DNA of 64,000 nucleotides from Certhia americana (GCA_018697195.1 JAGMWU010000040.1:62001-126000); one strand, 5' to 3'; positions 27,559 through 40,316 are shown, counted from the first letter of the stretch. Numbers and translations are program-made. Notes: generated by a model not told the origin, from the sequence alone.

Positions 27559-27638
27559 CACCTTTTTTTTCTCCCCCTGCTTTCCCCCTTTTCTCCATTT
27601 CCCCCTTTCCCCATTCTCTCCCACTCGCTCTCACTTCC
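27559..27638 (+). repeat. Long polypyrimidine tract
   Basis: About 80 bases of almost pure C and T, with only a handful of purines (at 27579, 27597, 27613, 27623, 27627 and 27632), made of alternating T and C blocks. Two 11-base copies of AGACACTCAC(T/C) at 27541-27562 lead into it. Homopurine-homopyrimidine DNA of this length can form triplex structures. No exon follows that I can support. Confidence 0.8.
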
Positions 27639-27639
27639 A

Positions 27640-27920
27640 AAGTGAAAGGCCTTGCAGCAAGGCCAGGATTTTGTCCAAAGAAAGCCTCATCAGTTGTGGA
27701 TTTCACAATGGAGGTGTAGCTGAACGTGTTAACTGATGCACAGCTTATGACATTTCAATTAGCCCACACAAAGACCCTGTGTTCCAATGATAAGGCCCTA
27801 GTATCTCTCTGTCCCCCAGGGTCTCAGCAGAGAATGCAATCTGGCTTCACTTTCTGCATGTTAACACAGCAAGTTCCTTAATTACTTTTATAGCAAGGAC
27901 GACTGGCAGTTTTCCGAGTT
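27640..27920. promoter_or_regulatory. Candidate conserved non-coding element with small hairpin
   Basis: The block starts with a perfect GGCCTTG/CAAGGCC inverted repeat around a 3-base loop (27648-27664) and continues into repeat-free sequence with CAATTAGC and AACGTGTTAA words. It lies directly after the polypyrimidine tract. A regulatory role is a guess from sequence texture. Confidence 0.22.
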
Positions 27921-28480
27921 TGCAGTTTTTCTCCAGTGCTGCAGAAAGAGGACAAACTCCTGTCATGAGGAGAAGTGTAGGCAGAAAGATGATCCAGGTG
28001 ACTAAAGTCCCATGATTAGGCTGGACAGTTTTTAAAGAAATTCATCTCTTTAAGTTCCTGCTGGCAAAAGGAACTGATCCTCTCAGCTGGGAGGCAGCAA
28101 AGTAAAGCCCTATCTGCTCACTGCACATTTCCAAGGACCTAGAAATACTGCAGGAAACTACAAAGAATTGTGATTTTTTGTTTTTAAGATGCAAAAGCAG
28201 CTGCTGCTAAGCATCACAGATGAGGTAGATCACATGTACACCATGATATCCTACAGATTTTGAGTAACTAAGGATTTCTGGCAGCACTTAGTCAAAATTT
28301 ATCTTCCTGCTTCAATAACTTCACTGGTTGGAATTTGTGTTGGCACAGCCAAGAAAACCAATAAGAAACACTATGTCTATATCTATATCTAAATATAGAA
28401 GCATTATTGATTTCTTGGAGGGAAGGCTCCTTTTGGGATAAACTCACACAAAAAAAGAAGCAAGCAGTCTCCACAAATAC

Positions 28481-28711
28481 CTTGAAGTGTACAGCAAAGG
28501 GCACCCTCTGTGCCAGGCTGCTCTGACAAGATAAGGCGTTTGCATACGTGACAGTCAGGTACTTGTTGCTACAAGAGGATTCATAATGGAGTTTCAGGGG
28601 ATTATAAACTGCAATAACCTCATAACCCAGAATTTCAGTGTAATCTGCATAAAACAAAGCATCACATAATGCTAGAGGAATGGCCTCGTTTTCATTAAAA
28701 GACTGGGAGCC
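28481..28711 (-). CDS. Candidate internal coding exon, unidentified protein (77 codons)
   Basis: Reading the minus strand, a TTTCTTCCAG acceptor precedes 28711 and an AAG/GTATTT donor follows 28481. Between them all 77 codons are open, with phase 0 at both ends (231 bases). The peptide starts GSQSFNENEA and ends PFAVHFK, with three cysteines and an alternating hydrophobic pattern around EVIAVY and YLTVTY that would suit a beta-rich extracellular fold. The open frame extends beyond both splice sites (about 28292 to 28738) and contains no ATG codon, so it cannot be a stand-alone small protein; it is either an exon or chance. The translated sequence beyond the splice sites looks less protein-like than the exon itself. 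I do not recognise the gene. A phase-compatible minus-strand exon candidate lies upstream at 30147-30197. Confidence 0.35.
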
Positions 28712-28739
28712 CTGGAAGAAATACAGTTTGCTTGACACC

Positions 28740-31700
28740 TTCCAGTGAAGGCACTCAGGGAAAATCTCTCATGTATTAGCAGGATTTAAGAGCTAAAGAT
28801 ATCACTCTTGCTGAGTGAGAGGCTCATGAACTCAACAAGCACATGTGTGGGAGCAGGAAGGGACAGGAAAATGTCAAAAAGAAGCTGCAAAAAGCTCAGC
28901 CTCCCCAAATGATGCTCTGGAGTGCTTTTGCTTCAAAGTGTCATCTTACCTCCTGCCTGGCCAGCATCCCAAGGGAGAAGGACAGCCCTTGGGGGGTGTA
29001 GAGTGCATTCCCCCTCTCCTTCTGATTTACAGCTTTGCTACCTTTTCATTCCCCCTGTACCAAACACAGCGCTGCCAAAAGAAACAAACCAACTGAACCA
29101 TCTCACTTTGGTCACTTGAGAAAGTGAAAGATGGAAAAAGAAATGGGAAATAAAAAAAAAAGAAATTCTGTTCATGGTCCTCTGTAGATTTTATGAGATG
29201 GTCCTGACATGCCTAAGTCACAGAGCACTCTACCTAGAGCAATCTAGGTTAGAAATCACAAATACCAACTGCAGTCCAGAAACTGTGGGTCTAAGAGGAC
29301 CCAAAATTGTGGTGAAACATGTAAGCTCCCTGGTAAAGCTGGCCATGTTCCAGGCTCTCTTCTATCCCACAAATCCCATTCCCTTCCCATGGAAACTACC
29401 CTCCCATCCCATGGCTATCCAAGAGCAAATGAATTGCAGGCAAGGGCTGATTGCCTCAGGTAGCTCAGAGATGCTTTTGTCCCAGTGGTAGCAGCATGAA
29501 CAGCCCCTCCATTTACCAGACATTTAGGAAACAGGGGCATAAAAAACACATGATTGTTATCGTCCAGATATGCCCTACATCTGTGAATTTCTCAATATTT
29601 TCTCCAGCAAAGGAAAATCAGAAACTTATATTTCAGCATGAAAGTGAAGTTCTAGAGGACAGCTGCTCTAGTTATTAGTGAGACATAACAACCTGGCATC
29701 ATCCCAGCATCTATGTTTCAACCAAGAAATAAATCCAAAATGGCCCCTTTCTAGATAAACTCAAATTTTCTTCAAAGACAAACATCATTAAATAAGTCTA
29801 CTTAATTGCTTGGCTACATAAACAAACAGACATACAGACACATGTAAGGGAAGACTATTTAGAAACTTAATAGTAACTGACTCACAGAAAAAAAAACCCA
29901 AAACTTTAGTAACTTGAAAAAAAGGACCACTTGAGCTGAGAAGAGGGAATGAATACACCATTCTGTCCTGTTACTCATCCAATGGCTCTTACTGCTCTTA
30001 GGTTTTCAGCTACACAGAGTGGCAGATGCAGAACCAAAGCCTGATCTCAAAACAAAGCCTCTCACCAGCATACACGGGAATCTGCAGCTTTGCATTGGGG
30101 TTCCTGGAGTTTTGTTACTGCCACAGTATTTGTTATCTGTATTTACCCGTTCATATAGGAAATCTTTGGCATTATTAAGCACAACAGAGCCTACAGCCTG
30201 TATGTTAACCCAAATATTCCAAAACAAATTCCTGTAGCCAGTCCACAGGATCAGCTCTAAAGATTTACAAATTCCAGGTCTATATCTGGATTCCTAAAGC
30301 CACTTTACTAGTTACTTGGAACAACTTCATATTCCTTAGTGGAAACAAGCTCGGCAAATGCAGGAACACAGAACTTTCTTTCTATTCACATTAAACTGTA
30401 GGGGTTTGAAAAAATACATTTACACAAGACTCCATTTAGCAGGATTTCAAAGAGTCTCTGAAGGCAAATAAACAGAGGGGCCCAGAGGAGACAGCAGCCA
30501 CTGGCCTCTGAGCCTCAGCACAGACCTGCAAGCACCAGGAGAGCACAGCTTTTCTGCAAAGCTCTTTGTGAGCCCCTGAAGCTCATATACTCCCACCAGA
30601 GGTCAAGTGGAAAAGCCCAGCAATTCTTCCTGCTGTGACAAATCTGCTCCACTACTCATCTCCCACGAAGCCATCTCTTAGGTAGCCAGGATTCAGGCTG
30701 CACACAAATCTTTAGCTCCAAACCAACTCTCCCTTTCACCAGCCACCCTGTCAGTTCCTTGTAACAGCTTCTGAAAAAGCAGCTAAAAGCTCTGATTTCC
30801 CTTGCTCTGTTTATTTAAAGCAGCACAACTGAAGTAGCTGTAGCTGTGGGGATGAGCAAGCTTCTTCCAGGTGATGGAGGCTCTGACTAACTGCCTGGCT
30901 ACCCTGATTCACGGAGTGCTGCATCCTGTCTGCTCCTCAGCCTTGCTTCCAAGGTGCCCCAGGGACACCGCTCTCTCTCTGTGGAGTATCCCAGCCTTAT
31001 CTTGCCCTGCATTCCTGCACACTCATGCTCGACTCCCCTTGAGCTGTTCTTTGCATTTTATTTGAGTCTGCCAAGAGCCTGATGATTTCCAGCACAGGCT
31101 GCCAGCCTCAGGAAGAGATTAAGTCTTTCTATGTCTTAAGCCTAGCCTACATGCACATCTCCAGTTGTCCTTTGTTATCAGACTCCCAGACATCTTCAAA
31201 TGAAGGGGAACAAATAAGACACACACATAGATGCCTACGTGTGGAAGGGAAAAGAAACACTTTCCTATACCAATGTGGTGCACAAAGCTGGGAGAGAATG
31301 GAGGAAGGCAGTATCCATCCTACTGGGATTGTGAGATATACCTAAGGAATGTAAAAAAATGCAGTTATTGTCCCCCAAAACTAGGTTTAAATGAAGACAG
31401 GTTCAAATGAAGAAAGATCCTCAAGGCTAGTTTTGCAATCTGTACTTGCACTTCCACTACTACTTTTTATTCTTCTTTTTACCCCCTTGGACTTAATTAG
31501 CAGCAGTGCACCCTATAAGGAGTCTCAGAAATGCCTAACATACTCTGGACTCTTTCCAGTCATTAGAGGAGCTTGCCTTCATCTGCCTTCATTATGAATT
31601 GATCTGAGTATGACTGTGAATGTAAACAGCATTTTAACTGCACCCCGAGTCCACAGCTAATCAGAAAGATTAAAAGAAAATTCTCCCTTTTACAAACTGC

Positions 31701-33980
31701 TGGTTTATCCCAAAGAAACATGCACATTCCTCCTGTTGCAAAACTCTCAGTTCACATGTTTTTTTCCCCACAATATTAAGCACATGTATATATAGTTACG
31801 TTGTTTTAGTATGTAATATGTTACATTTGGCCTTTTGCCCACAGGGGAACAGAATGGGCCATTTGTAATTAGAAAAGGCATTCTCTGTTTGACTGTATCT
31901 TATCTCTACTCTCTGTCTCCTGCTTGGAAAAACAGACATCGCAGTGGTTGGTCAAAACAACATTCTTTCCACTGGAACATGACCAATACCATACTGAAAT
32001 TGCAGAAGTCAACTAAATGTTTCTGATTAACAGATTAATAAGGGAATCCTGTCTCCTGACTAGAGAGGGTCAGCAAAAACAAGCATCAGAAAAGGGAAAA
32101 TGTTTGCACAGAAAATATATGAGGATTGTAAATGACTAAATGCTGGGAACCCACTACAATTACCTGCTATCCTCAACTGAACAACACAACTGTGTTGGTT
32201 CTACCAAGAAGTAATGCTTCAAAAGACCAAACAGCCTCTGCCTCTCTGCTCACAATCAATTTGATGTTAGCAGAAACACTTTATAAACTAAGTTATAAAA
32301 TTAGCAAAGAGCTTTTAACAGGCTCTCAGTAAACTGTCTTCATTTTGTATAATCCAATCTGCCATTCACTGTGATACCTTGAGGACTATAAAACTGATAA
32401 AATAGAATTTCTTAGCCTAAATTGTAGTGTAAAAGCTTTAATGGGGTTCATGGAGAAGGGCCAGCTGTGGAATCAGACACCAAACTTCATCATGCCCAGT
32501 TAATACCTGACCTATCTGCAAATCACTGCAGAAAATGCAATTCTGCCCCAGAAGAAAAATTGGAGGCAGAATAAATGGATGGAGCAAGTCCTCAGGCTGG
32601 ATTAGTCTTTGCTGGAGAGAAGGTGCATTTTGATGGAAACAACGGGAGCTGTGGTTAAAAAGCAACTGTGTGCATAGGCTCCATCAGGAAGAAAATCAGT
32701 GCTTATCCATCAGCTGGGTGGCTCTGTAATTTTGAAGGTCTGGAGACAACACAGGTTTTCTCCAGGAGGACTTCCCACAAAGATTCCTCTCTCCAGGAGA
32801 TATCCAGCTGAAGGCAAAAGGAAGAAATACAGTAAAACCCTTCCTATTTTCTTTATTTCTGTCCTGACTTTAGTTTTATAACATAGCAACAGCAGTTCTG
32901 TCATTTTGTCCATTACAGCCAGGCAAGCATAGGTAATTTACTGCTTGGTTTAACTTGGTAAATAAGTGCTAAACCACCAGGACAAGAGGCGTTTAATAAA
33001 TCCACAGAAGAAATTAAAGTAATTCAGAATGAGGATGGAAAGGCAGGCAAAAAGGGCTATGATTCCTTGTGTGAACCCCACTGCTCTGCAGAGTTGGTCT
33101 CACTGGCATCCTACCAAGCTGAATATTCCTCTCATTGTCTCCATATCACCACAGCCTAGCCCCTGCCTTGTCCATCCCCTCCTGTATGGGAAGCACTCCT
33201 GCCCATACCACATATCCTGCCAGACACCACAGTTTCCAGCCCATGTGGGAGAATGCAGACATGCTGAGAGTGACCCCCCTGCATCCTCACAGCCCTTCCT
33301 CAGGGGTGTGCCATTGTGACAATGAAACTTTGAAAGCGTATTGACTCATCTGCATCCTGCAAGGACGAGAAAAGCCTGCAGCATAAAGTCCTGGTACTGG
33401 GGCATTGGTTGGGTGCCTGTTCCAGGGCCTGGGGACTGCCAGCACCAGGCTGTCCTGTCCACAGACACAGGCATGTTACCAGCAACTAAATGGATTGGGA
33501 AGTTCTCACTGAAGGAAGCTCTGAACTGTATAGGGGAGCAAAGTTTTCAGCTGTCAAAACTGGCATGCCTGGAGCCTGTGGCAGGTAGCCAGCAACCTCA
33601 ATGCAAAGCAGCAATGCTGCCCATGAGGGAGGCACTCTCCCTGGTCTCCCCTCAAACCCCAAACTGCTCACTGAACCTCCTCCAGGGGTAGCAGGGACTT
33701 TATCTGCCACTAGCACACAACAGAAAACACCATTTAGCTGACTGCAGCCCATGGAGTCACTGAGAGGATTTGGATTCAAGAGGTCCCAGTCCTTGGATTC
33801 ACAGAGACCAACTGCTTGAGCAGGGCTGTTTCTCCATATGAGGTCTCTGCTCAAGAGGCCAGTCCTGCCCCTCTTCTGATAACCCCAAATACTGGTTGAC
33901 CACTAATGAAGCCCTATGTGCTCCAGCATCATAGGATGCAGTGTGCAGGCAAGCAAAATGTAACAAATTGTATATGCCAA
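28740..33980. other. Unique non-coding sequence, possibly intronic
   Basis: Apart from the tiny exon candidate at 30147-30197, I see no supported feature. A 16-base-period imperfect duplication lies at 31384-31413 (GGTTTAAATGAAGA and GGTTCAAATGAAGA). The paired antisense frames at 33.0-33.9 kb reflect a higher-GC patch and show no domains. Confidence 0.6.
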
Positions 33981-33984
33981 TAAC

Positions 33985-34205
33985 GGTTCATCACCAGACC
34001 TTTCGCCATGAAAAGAAAAGCCATGACAAAATGTCATTGTCAAAGGGGACATTTTGGATGCACCGTGTCACACAAAAAATTCAGATTTGTAAGCAAGCAT
34101 GATCGAAATAGGAGTTCCTTATATCTGAAGCTTAGGTTCAGAATCCCTCTTAGGAAAAAAGAGTGTATCAGGGAGAATGAGCATTTTCGCTATTCATAAT
34201 TTCAC
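33985..34205. promoter_or_regulatory. Candidate conserved non-coding element
   Basis: Unique sequence with CpGs in AACGG, TTTCGCC, CACCGTG, GATCGAAA and TTTTCGC, all rare contexts in this window, and no simple repeat until the tetranucleotide tract that follows. The 63-codon frame across it (34008-34199, plus) has no recognisable homology. Constraint is inferred from CpG retention only. Confidence 0.28.
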
Positions 34206-34226
34206 AGTTAAGAGGAATGGATTTAC

Positions 34227-34279
34227 ATGGATGGATGGCTAGATGGATGGATGGGTGGCTAGATAGATACAGACAGACA
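34227..34279 (+). repeat. Imperfect tetranucleotide microsatellite (ATGG/ATAG/ACAG)n
   Basis: Tandem ATGG units pass into AGATGG, then AGAT and finally ACAG units, a typical interrupted tetranucleotide repeat. Confidence 0.9.
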
Positions 34280-36890
34280 TGTATTATTTATTATCTTATT
34301 ATGTTATAATATATACAACTACTTTTAAAACGTGATGGTCATTTTTACAACCACCGGCTTGTTTAGATGTCTCTTAAATATGAAAAGAAAGCCTTTTTCC
34401 CCCCAAAATATGTCTCTCAGTTCACATCTGAACCAGAAGTGACATGGGAAAAGGTCTTTCTGGGTAAACAGCTTCCTTTGAAGTGTCTGTAACTCTGAAT
34501 CCAAATCTCTAGTTTTAATTGGTTAGACACCTGATTTGGCTTGTTTCTAAGGATTATTTAAAAATTTACTACAACAACATCAGATCTGCAGTGCTGTCAT
34601 TATAAACTTAAGCTAGTTTAGAGCCACCTGGACAAGAAAGCCATCTTGGGAGTTAACATAACTTTGGCTGAATGCTTTGTATTTGCCATTTATTTTTCTG
34701 ATTCACATTAATAAATGAGACAGATTCAAGCATCATATTTATGAGAAGTATCTTGCTGAAAACTGCAACAGCCTTATTGTATTTTACTAAGCAAACTGAT
34801 TAAAACATAAAATTCCTAGAGCTAAAATTTTACATGTGAGCTTTTCATTTTATTTTTCTGTACTAAAACACATCTTTGTAGGTAATTCAACAATCCCATA
34901 GCTCAAAAGATGCATTATCTAAAATAATGGATCTTTATTAAAGATTTATCGATCTGCACTCCACACAAAAATAAAGAAAACCTTTCAACCATCATTAAAT
35001 GGTAGATTAGTGAGTCTTCTAGCCTGTAATACGTTTTCTGACAATTTTCTCTTGGGCAGATTTGTGAGTAAGAAGTTTCCCAACAGAGATGAGCTACGTA
35101 CAGCTTTACAAACCAGGGAGCTTGATCTTGTAAATATAGCTGATATGGACAGTCAGGACTTGAGCTGGAAGGATGAAATGGAAACAGAATATTCTCCTGT
35201 GTAGGGGCGTGGAAGAACAAACCAAAGGGGAAGAAAGGGGTTGCTCACATGCACAGCCAAGGGACCCTAAGCTAGAGACTGCTGGAGTGTGTCTTTCCCA
35301 GTCCATGAGCATGTGTGATCACATTGCTCTGCTCCCAGACAGAGAAGGGAGCAGGATGATCAGAGGAGCTCCCACAAGCAGGGCCAGGGGTTAAGTTCTG
35401 TAAAGTTACACCACCAGTAAACTGCAGTGATGCAGGATGAGGAATTCTGCATTTCTGCCACTATGACTGTTGGCACAGCCCAGACATCTCACCTGGCCTG
35501 TGTCTGGCTCTCTGCACAGCCACCACCCACCCCGTGTTTGTCCAGTATTCCAGTTTTTGACGACAGGCATTTGAATACTGCAGCAGATGACAGAGATCTG
35601 GCTCTCCAGAAGCACCTCCAAAAAGGAGAGGAATCTTTCTGTTTAGATTTAGTGGTACTCAAATAATTTACTGCTTCCAGATCTACTAGATATGAAGGAG
35701 CATTTGGGTGGTTTTACTATTGTATAAAACTGACAGCTGGTCCAGAGCAAAGGCGGAGCATGCCAAGGTACCCATGAGAGCATCTGGGAACAAAACAGGA
35801 ACTCTGTTCCCTCCAGCCCCCCTGGGTGATACATCCCTAATGTCACAGAGGGCTCCACATGCAAAGTGCAAGGGCAGTTCACCCACACAGAAGCAGAGGA
35901 GAACATTAAAAAAACAGAGCAGCATTAAAAGTGCAACAGAAACTTTGCAACAAGTATATTCCAAGTACCACAGCTGAAGTTCCATTTCCGAAAGCATTCC
36001 TGAGAACAAGAGGTCATAGCTCCCAGCTACTTCTACCATCAGGTTGCAGATGGCTGCAATTCAGGTGCTCCCAGGCTGCAGGCACATCTATGGCACACCA
36101 GCCATGAGGATGTGGGTGCTAATCTAGAGAGTGCCTGGCTGCACAAATCCTTTGAGCATTTCAACTTGAAAACTGAACAACAGAAATGATCAAGGAAGAA
36201 GTGTGGAAATGTTTGTGCAGCTTTACTAATTAAAATCACCTTATGGATGCTCATCCCAGACCAATTCTTCAGTTTGTCACCTCGCCAACTTTAATGAAAA
36301 TGAGTGTTCTTTCTTCAGATGTTTAGTGGCACAGCTCAATTTTGCTGTATTAATGATTTTACAAGGGCCCTTCCTCTGGGCAATGTTTAAGGTCTTAAAG
36401 GTCCAAAATCTGCAAAAAAATTACTTACCTGCTTTAATTTATGCAGCCTAGGTGAAATCCTAGCTGGCCATATGATGACAAGATCTTATCTTCCCAAGAT
36501 TTTTTTTAATGTCAATGGACTATTCAGCCAGTAAACAGAGCACATGCAGGTTCAGCCCACAACTTGGATTAGCCCTGTCCCTCCTTGTTGAAAGGAAGAG
36601 GAGATATATCTGCTTTCTACAGCAGCTACAGGGAAACCTGTAACTGGAGCAGCCTTAATGTTCACACTAACAAAACATTGCATGTCCCTGTTATATATTT
36701 TATAATTAAGCTCTCACTGATGTTAGGGGACCTGGGATCATAACACACTTTATTATATTAGTGCCTGAAAGCTCATTGTAAAGGAACTTATTTCCCCATT
36801 AGCGTCAGAATTAGCCATCTGAATATAGGCAGGCACTTACATTCACTTGAAGCACTAGGGGGTTTTAACTCTTTTTTTTACTGCATATAT
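34280..36890. other. Unique non-coding sequence
   Basis: AT-rich DNA with no recognisable element. The frames at 34915-35220 (minus) and 35010-35204 (plus) overlap in antisense, as do those at 35.4-36.0 kb, and none has a family match or credible splice pair. The segment ends at a TG/CA repeat just before the CR1. Confidence 0.6.
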
Positions 36891-36925
36891 ATGTGTATGT
36901 GTGTGTGTATGCACACATACACACA
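36884..36925. repeat. Alternating TG/CA repeat forming an inverted repeat
   Basis: An AT/GT-rich dinucleotide run turns into its own complement. TGTGTATGTGTG at 36892-36903 pairs perfectly with CACACATACACA at 36912-36923 across an 8-base loop. It combines a purine-pyrimidine alternating tract with a 12-bp perfect stem, and lies about 55 bases before the CR1 insertion. Confidence 0.85.
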
Positions 36926-36979
36926 GAGAATCCTGTCCTTTCCTTTGACCCCTGGATTATATGATACACAGACAGCATC

Positions 36980-37438
36980 CAAAGAAGTCTGTGAAGATGG
37001 TGAAGCTGGTCTATGAAGCTTCCCTTGAGGGGAAGCTGCTGGGTCACTTGACTTGTTCAGCCTGGAGAAGAGGAGACCTCATCACAACCTGCATAACCCT
37101 CATGAGAAGAAGTGGAGGGGCAGACATTGATCTCTTCTCTGGTGACCTGTAACAAACTTGAGAAATGGCATGAAGCTGTGCCAGGAGAGATTTGGTTACA
37201 TTTAAGGTTAGATATTATGAAAACGTTCTTCACCCAAGAGGGTATTTGAGCACTGGCACAGGCTCCCCAGGGAAGTGGTCACAGCAGCAGCCTGACAGAG
37301 TTCAAGAAGCACTTGGACAACACTCTCAGGCACATGGTGGGATTCTTGAGGCTGTCCTGTGCAGGGCCAGGAGTTGGACTGGATGATCCATGTGGGTCCT
37401 TTCCAACTCAGGACAGTCTATAATTCTATGATTCTATT
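36980..37438 (+). mobile_element. CR1 LINE, 5'-truncated 3'-end fragment
   Basis: CR1 is the dominant non-LTR retrotransposon of birds and other sauropsids. Its copies are usually cut off at the 5' end and finish in a short 8-base tandem repeat rather than poly-A. Here the hallmark phrases appear in order: TTGTTCAGCCTGGAGAAGAG, AGACCTCATC, AAGCTGTGCCAGGAGAGATT, GGCACAGGCTCCCCAGGGAA, GTTGGACTGGATGATCC, GGGTCCTTTCCAACTCAGGA and finally TTCTATGATTCTAT. The fragment is about 460 bases from the 3' end, with several indels and substitutions against what I remember of the family, so it is not recent. It retains only decayed sequence upstream of and including the 3' UTR, with no working reading frame. 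The 5' edge is approximate. Confidence 0.95.
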
Positions 37439-37439
37439 T

Positions 37440-40316
37440 GGCAACAGCAGCATGAATTCAGATCTGACTGAAGCTTTAAATTAATTTCCTCCACTCTTTA
37501 GGTTTCAGTCAGACCATTGCTTAATTTCAAAATAACCACCAAATATTGCATACATCAGAAGAGCATTGCTTTGGGACTTTATCTTCCATAATTTTACTGT
37601 GAAATATTCTTAAGGTTTTCAGTATTTCAACTGAGAACTAAGATGCACCTGTCTGAATACAAACCTTCCAAATTAATATCATGCAGATGAGATACAAAGA
37701 GCATTTTCCCAATACAAGAGTTAATGGTTCCAGTCATAAATCTTGTCTCATGGATTAAGCCCCGAAGATCACATGCAGAGATTTATTACTTCATTTATTA
37801 CTCCATCTGAGTTAATCACTTTCAGGAAATAGTTCATTCAGTGAAATTAGAATGCTTTTTTATAATCAGGTCATGGATTTCTCAGACATACTTGTTATTT
37901 TTTATGACTGCTTTATAACATTCATAGTGCCAAGCAGGGCTGCACATACAGCAAACCTACCAATGCCCCACAAAGTATATGGGTTCATATACATATAAGT
38001 TTGGAGCCTACCCTTACTTTCATGATGTGTTAGGCTGCATTCCTTCTTACCTCCAAAATTTTCTTGTCCCAGACCCAGCACAGTTTCCTTCACCTTCTTC
38101 CACTAAAAGCAATGAGTTTCCTCTGTCCCCACCACCTCCTGTCTTTCCTGAAGTGCAGGAATCGGTGGCCTGTGGTTTAATAATCCTCACAGGCCTGTGT
38201 AAGGCAGTCTGCAGGCTAAGCCATAATAGAAAGCAGATCTGGAGCCTAGACCCTCCTCAGTTTCTTACATGTTATATAATATAAGGAATCAGCATTTTAG
38301 AAAACAGCTGCTGCTGTCTCTGTCCACAGCTCCAGCTCCCAGAGATACTCGAGTGCCAAACCCTGCCAAAACCTACATTTCAGAGATCTCCTAAACTCAA
38401 CAGGGATAAAACAAACCTGCACAAGGCTTGTAGCTCTTGGAGTGCATTTCTTTTTCTTTTTACTTGATAATAAGAAGCCTTCCTCCATAGCAGAGGTGTA
38501 ATTAGCTTTTCTGTCCCAGTTCATTTAGCAGTGGAGATAAAAGAAGGTGGATACAATCACTGGAACCCTGCTTAGACACACCAATGCAGCAGCAGTGATG
38601 AGATCTAATGTAATGCTGTAGGACACAGAAACAGAAACAAACTGCACATCCAGAGGAACTCAGCTAAATTGTTTTCCAGGCTCAAAATAAATAAAAACAG
38701 ACTGGCATTTTCCTTATCAGGGACCAAAAATTTAATGTGATTAATTCTTCAATTTAGCTGTAGTTTATTTGTGCATTAGAGATAACAGCAAGGCTGTGGG
38801 TAAAATCCACTCCTGCTCCTGACTATTAATAATGTGTGCAGATCTTTCTCAGTCCCTGAAACCAAAACAAACCGAATTACAAAAACAACAAAACAATAAA
38901 GGAGCTCTGCTTTATGGAAAATGCATTTAATGTATTTGCCCTCTTCTTCTCAGAGAACATCTCTTCAACATTTTTGTTAGCACTGCACGTAAATCAGCTT
39001 TATCTTGCTATTCAGTATGACTTTTCCCTCTGGTTTTCTAAAAAAGGAGTATCTTGTATTCCTGTGAAGTTACAGAAATACATCTCAAAAAGTATGAGAG
39101 TGTAACAAGCATAGAAAATACACACTACCTAGATACACTCACATAGATTACATAAAAAGACCACAGAATAGTTTTCAATTTTTCGTACTGGTACCTTGCA
39201 TTACTCAGAGCCTAGATAAGGCAGGCACAATGGAGCTCCCCTCGCCCTGGGTATTGCAGAGAGATGTAGCAAGGGAGAATGCAGGAACCACAAAAATATT
39301 ATGCCATCCTATAATTGTATCTGCTGCATGAGCTGTGGCCAAGGGTGAGGATAAATGGTACAACACTCAGCAGTGAAAAGAAGTCATCAGATTAGGCCTG
39401 GGAGAATATCCAGAGGATTAGGTTTTCTCTGTATTGCCAGCTCAGCTGCAATATTTTCTACCTGTATCCCAGTATTGGTGGGTAAGGTTTTTCTTGTTCT
39501 TCTCCCACTTCTCTTATTTGGGAAGCGTTATTATGTATTTACTCACAAGCATTTTCTCCCTTGCTTTCTGAGACTCTTGCTTTTTGAACAGGCACAGAAG
39601 GGACAAAAAAGGCCTCCAGATGTACATCAGGCTCAGAGCAAAATATCCTCCTGTCTCCTTTTTATCACCTTATTTATGCATGATTCCTTGTCATGATCTG
39701 CAGGTAAATACAGGCAAATAATTATGGTTAAAGCAGATGTTTATGTGAGGCAGAAGGGAATAAACCCCTGCTACTACACCATGGAGAGCACAGGAGCAAT
39801 GCCTCCTTTACTAGCAGACTTAGAGGGTACAAATTAAGTGCTCTGAAGATAATGTGCTCTTTAGAAAATACAAAAGCTTTGCTTTGTCTTGGATCCAAGA
39901 GTGCTGCATCAAATCAAGCTTAACTAAGGCTCTCTCAATCCACATAAAGCCTCAGGGGATCTCAGGAGCTCAAAACTGCAGTATGTCAAAAGAAAACCAC
40001 ACAGAAATTACAACACCAACCCTGAAAATCCAGCAGTGTTCCAGTGCCCTGCCAGGCAGAGCAATGGGACCATCTCTGCTGCAGCTCAGACCTTAACTAC
40101 TGAAGACATACTAGTTTGGTTCCCCTTTTTTCACCTCCCTCAAAATCTTGAAGGAACCAGCACTGTGAAAAAAAGTTGATCATTTTCTGTAGCAAAAATA
40201 TATAACACAGGAACTCATTTAACCCCACACAGATTGTATGCCAACAAGCCATAGAATATCTGATGAAGAATCAACAGTGGTAGTCGTGATGACCCACCAG
40301 AGCTTTGCTTAAGTAT
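37440..40316. other. Unique non-coding sequence
   Basis: I see no transposon or exon here. Frames at 37979-38284 and 39355-39696 (plus) have no domains; the first is proline-rich by composition. AT-rich DNA with short homopolymers. Confidence 0.6.
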
